Positions 38,175-46,130 of a stretch of 64,000 bases of DNA are shown here, piece by piece. This DNA comes from Lacinutrix sp. C3R15 (GTDB lineage Bacteria; Bacteroidota; Bacteroidia; Flavobacteriales; Flavobacteriaceae). Position 1 is the first letter of the stretch, and every line of letters begins with the position of its first letter. The position numbers and the translations under genes are program-made. The notes beneath the pieces were generated by a model that saw only the letters and a list, made by a program, of their open reading frames with translations, had not been told where the DNA came from and did no database searches. The stretch covers positions 225,695 through 289,694 of the forward strand of contig NZ_JAHKPZ010000030.1 of assembly GCF_018860825.1 (NCBI RefSeq), in the 5' to 3' direction.

Positions 38175-39309
38175 CTCAAAATACCCATCAGTAGATGATT
38201 TAAGAACAAAGGCAAAAAAAATGATTCCAAAATTTGCTTTTGAATATCTAGATGGTGGATGCAATGAAGATATAAATCTTCATAGAAACACATCTGAACT
38301 AAGAGATGTTCAGCTAATTCCGCAATATTTAAGGAATTTTAACGGAGCTAGTTTAAAAACCAAGTTATTTGGTATTGAATATGATGCTCCTTTTGGAATA
38401 GCTCCAGTAGGACTACAAGGATTAATGTGGCCAAATGCTCCAGAAATTTTAGCAAAAGCTGCACATAAACATAATGTTCCTTTTATTTTAAGTACCGTTA
38501 CTACAACAAGTATTGAAAGAGCCGCAGAACTAACGGAAGGAAAGGCATGGTTTCAACTATACCATCCTACAGAAAACCGTCTAAGAGACGACATTATAAA
38601 AAGAGCAGAAGCTGCAGAATGCCCAGTATTAGTTATACTATGCGATGTACCTACTTTTGGTTTTAGACCAAGAGACATTAGAAATGGTTTGGCAATGCCT
38701 CCTAAAATGTCTGTTAAAAACATTATACAAGTTCTAGGAAAACCAAAATGGGCAATAAATACCTTGCGTTATGGACAACCAAATTTTGCAACCCTAAAAC
38801 CATATATGCCTAAAGGTTTAGATTTAAAACAATTAGGTAAATTTATGGATGAAACCTTTTCAGGACGCTTAAACGAAGAGAAAATAAAACCTATTCGCGA
38901 TATGTGGAAAGGAAAAATAGTATTAAAAGGGGTAGCCTGCGAAGAAGATGCTAAAGAAGCAATTCGTTTAGGATTAGACGGAATTATTGTATCTAATCAC
39001 GGAGGAAGACAACTAGATGCGGGAGAATCTTCTATTAAACCTTTAACCAACATTGCTGCTAAATATGGTGATCAAATTGAGGTAATGATGGATAGTGGTG
39101 TTAGATCTGGTCCAGACATAGCAAGATCTCTTGCTAGTGGAGCTAAATTTACTTTTATGGGTCGTTCTTTTATGTACGGTGTTTCTGCTTTAGGAAACAA
39201 AGGTGGTGACCATACCATTTCGCTTTTAAAAACAGAGTTACAACAAGTAATGGAGCAGTTATGCTGTGAAAGAGTGGAAGATTTACCAAAACATTTGGTT
39301 ATTAAATAA
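38158..39309 (+). CDS. lldD: FMN-dependent L-lactate dehydrogenase / alpha-hydroxy-acid oxidase
   Basis: 383 residues. Family motifs are intact: PFGIAPVGLQGLMWP, FILSTVTTTSIE, WFQLYHPTENR, the active-site SNHGGRQLDAGES with catalytic His and Arg, and VMMDSGVRSGPDIARSLA. It oxidises L-lactate from lactaldehyde dehydrogenase to pyruvate, passing electrons to the quinone pool or oxygen. The start is at 38158, within the mutarotase remnant. It is the last gene of the plus-strand fucose arm, with a terminator at 39450-39481. The fit to lactate comes from context; other 2-hydroxy acids are possible. Confidence 0.9.
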   Translation: MAIEFNSKYPSVDDLRTKAKKMIPKFAFEYLDGGCNEDINLHRNTSELRDVQLIPQYLRNFNGASLKTKLFGIEYDAPFGIAPVGLQGLMWPNAPEILAKAAHKHNVPFILSTVTTTSIERAAELTEGKAWFQLYHPTENRLRDDIIKRAEAAECPVLVILCDVPTFGFRPRDIRNGLAMPPKMSVKNIIQVLGKPKWAINTLRYGQPNFATLKPYMPKGLDLKQLGKFMDETFSGRLNEEKIKPIRDMWKGKIVLKGVACEEDAKEAIRLGLDGIIVSNHGGRQLDAGESSIKPLTNIAAKYGDQIEVMMDSGVRSGPDIARSLASGAKFTFMGRSFMYGVSALGNKGGDHTISLLKTELQQVMEQLCCERVEDLPKHLVIK

Positions 39310-39449
39310 TCCAAACACTTTATAAGCGTGCATCCATTCTTATTTAGCTAAAAAGATAATACCTCACCATTTGCCATTACAGCAAAAAAAAGGGCTTAAA
39401 TAAGCTTAAAAAAATGTTTTAAACCATTATTATATAATACATACTAACA

Positions 39450-39481
39450 AAAAAGCCTTTCAATTTCTTGAAAGGCTTTTT
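39450..39481 (+). terminator. Intrinsic terminator after lldD
   Basis: Stem of 14 bases (aaaaagcctttcaa / ttgaaaggcttttt) with a 4-base loop and T run, 140 bases after lldD. Confidence 0.8.
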
Positions 39482-39552
39482 AATATAGTAACTAGAAGTG
39501 GATCCTTTTTTTTTTAATAACAAAACAATTACTAACCCCTTAAATCTACTCC

Positions 39553-39591
39553 AAAAAAAAAGAGTAACCATTGCTGATTACTCTTACTTAG
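39553..39591 (-). terminator. Orphan copy of the tRNA-fMet terminator
   Basis: The hairpin aagagtaa / ttactctt with A/T tract, plus flanks, matches the terminator just downstream of tRNA-fMet (60165-60202) with one mismatch in about 39 bases. Here no tRNA precedes it; the adjoining bases (gctgcgga) only faintly resemble the tRNA 3' end. I take it as the original chromosomal terminator left behind after insertions into the tRNA. Confidence 0.6.
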
Positions 39592-39755
39592 CTGCGGATA
39601 TCATTAAAAAATAGAACCAATTTAGACGTGATTTTTTGGCTGTGATTGAATTCTACGAGTAGTTTTCTACTCAAAATCAAGAAAAACCAATACTAGAACA
39701 CAAATAAAATTTCAATAAAAAACAATATATTTAAACCAAAATAAACAAACGGACT

Positions 39756-40784
39756 GTGACCCAACTGCCCCTAGAACCAAACATTTCAATTTCTAAATTA
39801 GCATCTGTGTTTAAGAACACAAGTGCAACATATAAATTTTATTGGTTTTGGGCTATCTTACAATCAATAGAAGAAGGAAATAAGGTAATAGAGAAAAGAG
39901 AAATCTTTGCTAGAATGATTACTCTCTCATGGTATACCGTTAATTACTTTCATATATCATTTGGTAAACAAGACCTCATACAGAGTGCAATTTTAGAAAT
40001 AAAAGATATAGAAAAGTTAAGTGTTGATGCAAATCATAAGGTAATTTTAGAAAGACTATTAACCACCACCCACCCTAGAACGACTTCAATCTTAAATCAT
40101 TTTAATAAAAACGTTCCTCATAAATTTTTAAGTCCTTGGTTAGGCTCTGAATCAAAATCTAAGACTTACGAACATTCACTAAATCATTCTTTAAAAGCTC
40201 CGTATTCATTGTATAATGATTCTATTGCGATTTCAGATATTTGGTTACAATATTTTATTAGAAATAGTGGAATTTTAAAAACTTTCTGCTATTGGAATCT
40301 TAGTCTATTCCTCCAAAGTAGGAATCCAAATGTTCCAGATATTCCAAATAAAATACATCGCCCAATCATTAGACGCGGACTAAACAAGCATAAAAAGAAA
40401 TTCTGGGATTTAGTTATAACAGAAATTGGAGCTGTAAAATGTATATATACTGGTAAACCACTAAATATTGGAGAATATGTAATTGAACATTTTATCCCCT
40501 ACCAGTTTGTTGCACATGATTTAATGTGGAATTTAATTCCAGCTGATAGTAGTTTTAATTCTAAAAAAAGAGATAAGCTCCCAAAATTTGATGATTTTTT
40601 TAATTCGTTTTATGAAATTCAACAAAAAGGTGTAGAAATCATTAAAAGCAAAAATCCGAAGAATAGTTTTCTTGAAGATTATCTTCCAATATTTCCAGAT
40701 TTAAATATTAAAAAAGACAAATTTGAAGAACAAATAAAACCATTACTTATAATTGCTCATAACAACGGGTTTCAATACATGTAA
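39756..40784 (+). CDS. HNH endonuclease-domain protein
   Basis: 342 residues from a GTG start (MTQLPLEPNISISKLASVF); no upstream in-frame ATG fits better. The N-terminal two thirds are helical (FKNTSATYKFYWFWAILQSI). A C-terminal HNH-like site is visible around residues 225-280: IGAVKCIYTGKPL, then IEHFIPYQFVAHDLMWNLIPADSSFNSKKRDKLP, where His, Asn and the second His/Lys region suit an HNH fold, though the first CxxC is not obvious. HNH proteins of this layout occur near defence genes. The next gene (HIT) starts 2 bases after its stop, so the two are a unit. Target unknown. Confidence 0.75.
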   Translation: MTQLPLEPNISISKLASVFKNTSATYKFYWFWAILQSIEEGNKVIEKREIFARMITLSWYTVNYFHISFGKQDLIQSAILEIKDIEKLSVDANHKVILERLLTTTHPRTTSILNHFNKNVPHKFLSPWLGSESKSKTYEHSLNHSLKAPYSLYNDSIAISDIWLQYFIRNSGILKTFCYWNLSLFLQSRNPNVPDIPNKIHRPIIRRGLNKHKKKFWDLVITEIGAVKCIYTGKPLNIGEYVIEHFIPYQFVAHDLMWNLIPADSSFNSKKRDKLPKFDDFFNSFYEIQQKGVEIIKSKNPKNSFLEDYLPIFPDLNIKKDKFEEQIKPLLIIAHNNGFQYM

Positions 40785-40786
40785 CT

Positions 40787-41152
40787 ATGAAAGATTTCTT
40801 ATCAATTCCTTCGGAAAGAATTATATTTAAAAATGATTTTTTCTTTATTATTAGAGATATATATCCAGTTTCAGAAGGGCATCTATTAATTATCTCTAAT
40901 GAATTAAAAGAAGATTATTTTGAGTTATCCTCTAAAGAAAAAGGCAATTTACCAGAAGTAATCCTTAAAGCAAAATCTTTAATAGAATTAGAATACAGTC
41001 CAGATGGATATAATATTGGAATGAATTGTGGAAAATATGCTGGACAAACAATATTTCACTTTCACTGTCATATCATTCCTAGATATAAAGGAGATATTGA
41101 AAACCCAACTGGAGGAGTTAGAGGTGTAATACCTAATAAGATGAAATATTAG
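40787..41152 (+). CDS. HIT-family (histidine triad) protein
   Basis: 121 residues with the histidine triad H91-F-H-C-H95-I-I at the usual place near the C-terminus, preceded by YNIGMNCGKYAGQTIFH. The N-terminus has the expected FFFIIRDIYPVSEGHLLII strands. HIT proteins hydrolyse nucleotidyl-phosphate bonds such as in AMP-lysine or dinucleoside polyphosphates. Coupled to the HNH gene (2-base gap), it may process nucleotide adducts or signals in a small defence unit. This pairing is my inference. It converges on the broken nuclease gene, with which its end overlaps by 4 bases. Confidence 0.88.
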   Translation: MKDFLSIPSERIIFKNDFFFIIRDIYPVSEGHLLIISNELKEDYFELSSKEKGNLPEVILKAKSLIELEYSPDGYNIGMNCGKYAGQTIFHFHCHIIPRYKGDIENPTGGVRGVIPNKMKY

Positions 41153-41856
41153 TACTTTTCTAACCACTTATCAATTTCAGCTACAATAATATCCGTGTTT
41201 TCATTAACATCCTTTCCTGTATATCTTAAAACTTGAAATCCTAATTCTTGTAGTTTTCTATCAATTCGTTTATCTCTCTGCGCCTGCTCTTCTGTTCTTT
41301 CATGATAAGTATGTCCATCTGTATAAACACACAATTTAATATCTCTTTTCTATATGTAAAAATCAGCAACAGTTAAAACTTCTTTAAAGTTATTTTTGGG
41401 ATTATTATATGATTTACCAACTATTGAAATATTTTCCCCTTTCCAGTTTAGAGGATATTGAGATTTAAATCTAATACGATTATCTTTTAATGCAAGAAAT
41501 AGTTTTCTTTCAAGAGGGCTTTGTAAATCAAAAATACAAGTCAAACAGTTGTCAGACAATTTATAATTACAATTTTGGCAAAGTTCATCTTCAGCATAAT
41601 GTTTGTCAAGTATATTTGCTTTATCATTCGTAATGTTCAAATTTTCAGCTGTTGTAGTTGATTCTATTAATTCAGAAATTTTATCTCTTAATTCTGTCAA
41701 CTCATCTAATCCACAACGTATAGTTTTACTCCAATTCTGCCCTTTTTCATTTACTGAAATAAGATACTCAGTCATTTCCTTTACTGAGTTATCATCACTT
41801 CTTAAATCCCTATATATTCTTTTAATTTTTTCAATTTCTATTGGGATTCTTGCCAT
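41149..41856 (-). pseudogene. DUF559/VSR-like nuclease gene split by an in-frame stop
   Basis: One continuous minus-strand frame from 41856 to 41149 is interrupted only by TAG at 41352-41350. The upstream part (168 residues) has an N-terminal helical region, four Cys in CQNCNYKLSDNCLTC, then SPLERKLFLALKDNRIRFKSQYPLNW and VADFYI just before the stop. The downstream part resumes KRDIKLCVYTDGHTYHERTEEQAQRDKR, typical of PD-(D/E)xK nucleases of the DUF559/very-short-patch type. The stop falls in the middle of the catalytic core, between the Asp and the second acidic strand, so the gene is almost certainly inactive unless the stop is read through. A single base change would restore it. Confidence 0.85.
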
Positions 41857-41918
41857 GTCTTAATTTTATTACTATTGATTATTTAACTTGCATTCATTTT
41901 CATCTAAAACCACAAAAA

Positions 41919-41946
41919 ACCAGACACTTTCGTATCTGGTTTTTTT

Positions 41947-41948
<2 letters not shown>
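41919..41948 (-). terminator. Hairpin terminator beside the displaced tRNA copy
   Basis: Stem accagacac / gtatctggt (41919-41927, 41932-41940) with A and T tracts on either side. It is directly downstream (minus strand) of the truncated tRNA copy at 41951-42020, in the position of a tRNA terminator, but its sequence is unlike the terminator at 60165. Confidence 0.65.
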
Positions 41949-42020
<72 letters not shown>

Positions 42021-42110
42021 TATAAATATCAACACTTTAACACTCTATATTTGTCATAGACCTTCATAAATATTAATAGCCATTTATAAAGTGATGCCGA
42101 AAAGTGTGCC

Positions 42111-42455
42111 TTATTTACTCTGCAATACTACTTGGCAATGGTATTTATCTTTAATTAATACTTCAATAGTTACTTCTTTAAATGCACACTGATTAACTTT
42201 AGATTTTAGATAACTGTAATGAGATAGCTCAAATTCGCAAATTACGCTATAGAGTATATCTCCATTATATTGTAAAATTGGATTTCTAGAAAAAGCTATT
42301 CCAAATAGAGTTTTAAAATCTCCTTTTATATACTCGTAATTTTCATACTCTAATCCATTACTAAAAGTTGATTCTAAAGTCTTAAGATTAAATTCATTTA
42401 ACTCATACTGTTCTCCAATCTTAAATGGTAATTCTTTTAATAAGGAATTACACAT
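42111..42455 (-). CDS. Hypothetical protein
   Basis: 114 residues, no signal peptide or membrane helix. The sequence (SLLKELPFKIGEQYELNEFNLKTL ... EFELSHYSYLKSKVNQCAFKEVTIEVLIKDKYHCQVV) has alternating strands and no family I recognise. It follows the lipoprotein gene at 42459 by 3 bases on the same strand, so the three minus-strand genes 43250-42111 probably form one unit at the left end of the element. Confidence 0.6.
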   Translation of the reverse strand: MCNSLLKELPFKIGEQYELNEFNLKTLESTFSNGLEYENYEYIKGDFKTLFGIAFSRNPILQYNGDILYSVICEFELSHYSYLKSKVNQCAFKEVTIEVLIKDKYHCQVVLQSK

Positions 42456-42458
42456 ACC

Positions 42459-42848
42459 TTAATTAAAAGTAAATTGATATTGGAAACTTTGTTGGTTTAT
42501 GGTTTCTTGATGAACATTAACATTATCTACAGAACCATAAAAGCGCATTTCAGCTTGAGATGAATCTTCAATATAAAATTCTAACTCAAAGCTTGCTGTA
42601 TTCTCTGGAATCTCTACACTAACTATATTTTGAGTATAATCGAAATCTGAATTAATTGTTGACTCTGTGCCATCTTCTAAAGTCAATGTAGTTGTTAATC
42701 CTACAGATACCCAACTTTCAAGAGAACCTGTTGTAAACTCTACTATATGAGATTGACTAATTTGTTGTTCTTCTCCTTGATTGTCATCATCACTTGAACA
42801 GGCTGTAAAAGCAAAAATTGCTATTAATAATAAAAATGTATTCTTCAT
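42459..42848 (-). CDS. Small surface lipoprotein, paralogue of 42867
   Basis: 129 residues. The lipoprotein signal MKNTFLLLIAIFAFTACSSDDD has a lipobox Cys at 17. The SDDD that follows fits the Bacteroidetes lipoprotein export signal, so the protein should reach the cell surface. The mature part is a short beta-rich domain ending FQYQFTFN. It shares signal, length and ending pattern with the next gene. Function unknown; surface exclusion or host interaction are possible roles for element-borne lipoproteins. Confidence 0.75.
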   Translation of the reverse strand: MKNTFLLLIAIFAFTACSSDDDNQGEEQQISQSHIVEFTTGSLESWVSVGLTTTLTLEDGTESTINSDFDYTQNIVSVEIPENTASFELEFYIEDSSQAEMRFYGSVDNVNVHQETINQQSFQYQFTFN

Positions 42849-42866
42849 TATATTTGGTTTTAGTTT

Positions 42867-43250
42867 TTAAAAATTATAGATATAAGTATAGTTTACTTCT
42901 GAAATAGTTTGTTCATCTATGATGTTACCTTCAGAACTAATTAGCTTTATATTTACTTCTGAACCTCCTTCAATATAGAAATTCGATTCTATTTTAACTG
43001 GATTTAAATCTGTTTCCACTGTAACAGTTCTAGTGTCTTCATCATAGCCAACTTCTTTAAACTCAAAGGAATCTTCATATGTAATTGTATTTCCTGCTCT
43101 TACTACATAATAACTAGGTAATACACCTGTAGTATAAACTAACTTATAACTGAGGTTAGCATTTGTCATTTCTGCAACCTCACCATCATCATCACTAGAA
43201 CAAGCTACTAATGACAAAATCGCTATTAATGTTAAAAAGATATTCTTCAT
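42867..43250 (-). CDS. Small surface lipoprotein, paralogue of 42459
   Basis: 127 residues. Signal MKNIFLTLIAILSLVACSSDDD with lipobox Cys17 and an acidic export signal. The mature domain (LSYKLVYTTGVLPSYYVVRAGNTITYED ... EQTISEVNYTYIYNF) has the same strand order as the neighbour: a substituted-threonine strand, an acidic loop, then an EQTI-S-x-x-Y ending. The two likely came from a tandem duplication. No known family named. Confidence 0.75.
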   Translation of the reverse strand: MKNIFLTLIAILSLVACSSDDDGEVAEMTNANLSYKLVYTTGVLPSYYVVRAGNTITYEDSFEFKEVGYDEDTRTVTVETDLNPVKIESNFYIEGGSEVNIKLISSEGNIIDEQTISEVNYTYIYNF

Positions 43251-43281
43251 AATTTATTATTTAATGGTTAATTGATTTTTA

Positions 43282-43641
43282 TTAAAATGGCAAGTCATTA
43301 TCTGCTTCATCTAAAAAGCTAACTGGTTCTTGCTGTGTTTGTGTTTGAGGTGTAGGTTGTTCACTATTTACAAGCTCTATTCTCCAACCTTGAATAGCAT
43401 TAAAGTATTTTGCCACACCTTCAGGATTAACCCACTCTCTACCTCTTAAATTAAGAGCTATTTTCACTTCTTGACCCACAACAAAGTTATCTAGCAAATC
43501 ACATTTATCTTGAATGAATTCTACTAATATATGTTGAGGATACTGCTCTTCTGTGGTAATAACAACTTCTCTTTTTCTAAAGCCATTATCACCTAGGACT
43601 TGAGTCCCATTTAAAATTTTTATCTTTCCTACTAAGTCCAT
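43282..43641 (-). CDS. DUF3127 (SSB-like OB-fold) protein
   Basis: 119 residues starting MDLVGKIKILNGTQVLG, with KREVVITTEEQYPQHILVEF, then VGQEVKIALNLRGREW and FNAIQGWRIEL. These are the strands of DUF3127, an OB-fold family related to single-stranded DNA-binding proteins. A Gln-rich linker leads to the tail EADNDLPF, very like the acidic SSB C-terminal tip that recruits DNA repair proteins. It probably protects or handles single-stranded DNA of the element. Its start overlaps the preceding gene by 53 bases in another frame, so the two are tightly coupled. Confidence 0.8.
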   Translation of the reverse strand: MDLVGKIKILNGTQVLGDNGFRKREVVITTEEQYPQHILVEFIQDKCDLLDNFVVGQEVKIALNLRGREWVNPEGVAKYFNAIQGWRIELVNSEQPTPQTQTQQEPVSFLDEADNDLPF

Positions 43642-43948
43642 TTGTTGACGTTTTAATTTTCATTATAATATCTTTAAGACACACCTCTTCTTTACTAAAT
43701 GGTTTTGTGTTTTCAAAACTCTTATTTACATCTTCATATAGCTCTGTGAATAGCAATTCTATTATAAAAGATTTCTGCTCTCTTAAGTTTCTATCAGGAA
43801 ATTCTGCTTCTAAAGTGTCTCTAATTTTACTTAATCCAATGTATCTTTCTTCATGTTTAAGCAACCACCAAGCAACTTTATCCCTACTACAAAAACCTTC
43901 AGGATTTAATAGAGCTTCTAGCTCTTCTATTACCTCTTTAAACTTCAT
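43589..43948 (-). CDS. Hypothetical element protein
   Basis: 119 residues, helical and charged, with no signal or membrane segment (FKEVIEELEALLNPEGFCSRDKVAWWLLKHEERYIGLSKI). No family recognised. It overlaps the upstream membrane-protein gene by 4 bases (ATGA) and the DUF3127 gene by 53 bases, so the three form one translationally coupled unit. Confidence 0.65.
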   Translation of the reverse strand: MKFKEVIEELEALLNPEGFCSRDKVAWWLLKHEERYIGLSKIRDTLEAEFPDRNLREQKSFIIELLFTELYEDVNKSFENTKPFSKEEVCLKDIIMKIKTSTNGLSRKDKNFKWDSSPR

Positions 43949-44304
43949 TTTAAATACTGCTTTAACCTATTGTAGATTTTAATTGAATCCACATTTAAAA
44001 TTATAATAAGAATGATGATTAAAATTAAGGCACTTGAAATGAATGCAAACCAATTAAATATAAAGTCTCCAGACCAAGAATAATTAAGCTCTCCATCACT
44101 TCCTGTATAAGTGTTTATTGTTTCAAGTTGAAAAAATGGAGTTTTAGACCTTAAAGCTTCAATATATAATTCCTTTTTCCATTCAGTACTTTTAGTTAAT
44201 GCATTACCTAACATTGTAGAGTCTGGTTTTTTAAAATAATAACCAGAGCATATACCTAGTAGAACAGAAATAAAAACGACAAAAAGAATTTTAATTTTTT
44301 TCAT
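43945..44304 (-). CDS. Small membrane protein
   Basis: 119 residues with two membrane helices, one near the N-terminus (ILFVVFISVLLGICSGYYF) and one near residues 85-105 (FISSALILIIILIIILNV), and a loop of about 60 residues between them. No family recognised. First gene of the minus-strand unit that includes DUF3127. It is divergent from the XRE regulator at 44411 across an operator-like region. Confidence 0.65.
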   Translation of the reverse strand: MKKIKILFVVFISVLLGICSGYYFKKPDSTMLGNALTKSTEWKKELYIEALRSKTPFFQLETINTYTGSDGELNYSWSGDFIFNWFAFISSALILIIILIIILNVDSIKIYNRLKQYLK

Positions 44305-44339
44305 AATGAATCAATATATAATTAACAAACATACTTATT

Positions 44340-44389
44340 TTATCATTTATGATAACCAAAACACTACACTTAATTATCATTTTTGACAA
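44340..44389. promoter_or_regulatory. Tandem palindromic operator candidates for the XRE regulator
   Basis: A perfect palindrome TTATCAT-TT-ATGATAA (44340-44355) is followed 34 bases on, centre to centre, by a degenerate copy TTATCAT-TT-TTGACAA (44374-44389). They lie in the divergent gap between the membrane-protein gene and the XRE gene, a typical autoregulated arrangement. Confidence 0.6.
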
Positions 44390-44410
44390 CTAGATAATAT
44401 ATGTTTTAAA

Positions 44411-44641
44411 ATGGATGATAAAGACCAACTTCAAGTAGCAATTGGAAAGCGAGTTAAAATGTTAAGAGAAAAGCAAGGAATTGCTCAACAAGACCTTGCT
44501 GCTAAATGTAATATTGAAAAATCTAACTTTAGTCGTTTAGAAGCTGGTGGAACCAATCCTACTTTATACACTTTAAAAAGGATTGCTGATAATTTAGGTA
44601 TCACTTTATGTGATATTGTAAACCTTGAAGATGAAAAGTAA
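44411..44641 (+). CDS. XRE-family helix-turn-helix regulator
   Basis: 76 residues, nearly all a Cro/CI-type HTH: VGKRVKMLREKQGIAQQDLAAKC is preceded by DQLQVAI, then NIEKSNFSRLEAGGTNPTLYTLKRIADNLG. The ATG at 44411 follows the paired palindromes by 21 bases. It most likely represses itself and the divergent minus-strand unit (44304-43282). No peptidase or dimerisation extension is present. Confidence 0.88.
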   Translation: MDDKDQLQVAIGKRVKMLREKQGIAQQDLAAKCNIEKSNFSRLEAGGTNPTLYTLKRIADNLGITLCDIVNLEDEK

Positions 44642-44734
44642 GATTTAGCTATTAATACTAATCTATACTGCTTACAAACTGTATTTTTTTGCTACAAAAG
44701 CCTACTCACACACTCTTTCATACATAAACAAAAG

Positions 44735-44795
44735 ACAAAAAGTCCAACTTTTTCCAATTCACTATATATAGAAATGGAAAAAAGAGGACTATTTT
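44735..44795 (-). terminator. Long stem-loop at the end of radC-like gene
   Basis: Minus strand: agtcc-TTTTTTCCAtTTCTATATATAGTGAATTGGAAAAA-ggact in outline, with T residues after it. A related hairpin (tttttcca ... actatata ... tggaaaaa) follows the helicase gene at 56371. The base overlaps the last codons of the radC-like gene. Confidence 0.65.
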
Positions 44796-45226
44796 ATCAA
44801 TCCATTATCACTAAAACTATAAAAATCCTCTTTAGTTACTATTAAGTGGTCTAACAGTACTATATCTAAATACTGCCCTGCCTGTTTAAGCTTTTCTGTG
44901 AGATTTTTATCTGCTTCACTTGGGGTTAAATTTCCACTTGGATGATTATGAGCAATAATAATATTTGAAGCATTGCATTTAAGAGCAACACTAAACACTA
45001 ATTTTGCATCTACCACAGTAGCAGAAACACCTCCTTTAGAAAGCGGATAAACACCTAAAATCTGGTTACTCCTATTCAGCATTAATATTTTAAACTCCTC
45101 TTGTAATTCTATGGTAGAATCACTCCAACAAGCCCTTATTATATCATAAGATTGCTTACTATTACTTATTTTTAGTCTATCACTCCTGTTATTTGAGTAT
45201 GAGACACTTATTTCTGAAATTTTCAT
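44789..45226 (-). CDS. RadC-like JAB-domain protein
   Basis: 145 residues containing the JAB/MPN metal site HNHPSGNLTPSEAD, with the upstream Glu region FKILMLNRSNQILGVYPLSKGG and LLDHLIVTKEDFYSFSDNGLI at the end. Chromosomal RadC is about 225 residues with a UvrA-like HhH front; this short form is the mobile-element type. Such genes are common in integrative elements, yet their exact role is unclear (a protease or DNA-related function has been proposed). A perfect 12-base palindrome lies 14 bases upstream of the start. Confidence 0.88.
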   Translation of the reverse strand: MKISEISVSYSNNRSDRLKISNSKQSYDIIRACWSDSTIELQEEFKILMLNRSNQILGVYPLSKGGVSATVVDAKLVFSVALKCNASNIIIAHNHPSGNLTPSEADKNLTEKLKQAGQYLDIVLLDHLIVTKEDFYSFSDNGLIK

Positions 45227-45613
45227 ATTTTTAAATTTAGTTTCCTAGGAAAATAATTACTAATTTACTTGCATCTTAATTTTGGAACATATACCTTTGC
45301 CAAAGAAGTTTCTTTCTGAAACACTTCAGAACAATTCTTCGCAAAAAGTATATAAATATGGTTGAGGGGAAGAGCTATGAAGTTTCTTTCTTTTTGGTTC
45401 TTTTTCTTTCTTAAGCAGAATTAAAACCTATTTATACTATCTTATTCTTACCTTCAAGATTAATAATATATCCTTATAGTAATAGTGTAAACTGGCTACA
45501 GCTAGACTATCTTTTATTTATGAAGGTATGAGCAAACAAGCATAATAAAGTAAGGGTATTTAAAAACTCAAAAAACAAAGCCCAATCTATTTACATAGAC
45601 TAGGCTTATATTT
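45227..45613. other. Intergenic region with palindrome and short direct repeat
   Basis: 387 bases. Holds the palindrome tttcctaggaaa (45241-45252) next to the radC-like start, a 13-base direct repeat (gaagtttctttct at 45305 and 45379), and the terminator of the next gene (45577-45608). No coding sequence supported. Confidence 0.5.
45577..45608 (-). terminator. Terminator after the 45614 gene
   Basis: Stem aaagcccaatctat / atagactaggctt with a 4-base loop; the minus strand continues into a T-rich tract. Just downstream of the stop of the 45614 gene. Confidence 0.7.
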
Positions 45614-46009
45614 TTACTCTGCATGCTCAAGAATACCATTCTGTGAAAACACATCAGAGTTTGCAATAACATTCTGCTCATACTTAACAGCAGTTTGTTT
45701 TGGCTTAACAGCATCTTCTGTAACATAAACCCATCTATGAGATAATGTTATTTCTTCACCTGTTTCCTTTACCACATATTCAAAAGGCTCACAGTCCTCT
45801 TTAATGATACTTCCTGGCATTTCTGTACCAATCAAACCTGTACAGGTCTGCTCATCAAATGTTGAAGGGATATAAGCTTTCTTGGCAGTAGCATAAAAGT
45901 TACCTGTAACCTTGCTTAATACCATTTCAATTCCTCCTTGCAGTTCCAGAACAAAGAATGATGTTCCATCCTCTTTCTGTCTCTCTTTGTAGTTAACTAT
46001 TCTAACCAT
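45614..46009 (-). CDS. Hypothetical mobile-element protein
   Basis: 131 residues from the start at 46009 (MVRIVNYKERQKEDGTSFFVLELQGG). An in-frame ATG at 46084 would add 25 residues of unlikely sequence, so I chose the inner one. The protein is compact and beta-rich (VLSKVTGNFYATAKKAYIPSTFDEQ) with no motif I can assign. Proteins of this kind occur in Bacteroidetes integrative elements. It is transcribed alone, away from the defence operon. Confidence 0.65.
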   Translation of the reverse strand: MVRIVNYKERQKEDGTSFFVLELQGGIEMVLSKVTGNFYATAKKAYIPSTFDEQTCTGLIGTEMPGSIIKEDCEPFEYVVKETGEEITLSHRWVYVTEDAVKPKQTAVKYEQNVIANSDVFSQNGILEHAE

Positions 46010-46130
46010 GTTTCTAAAATTTTTGAGTTGTAGTACACCACACAGAAAATCAATCCTCCATAGAATATAAATTACAGCTATCAACTTGAATTTATTTATC
46101 CTGCTAGAAAATTATCTTTACCATATAAAG

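Larger units (their letters stand above)
39310..39755. other. Intergenic region between fucose locus and accessory cluster
   Basis: 446 bases holding two hairpin terminators (39450-39481 and 39553-39585) and a small perfect hairpin (gagtag / ctactc, 39656-39671). No gene seen. The second terminator is a near-copy of the one that follows the initiator tRNA at 60.2 kb and probably marks the old chromosome-insertion junction. Confidence 0.6.
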
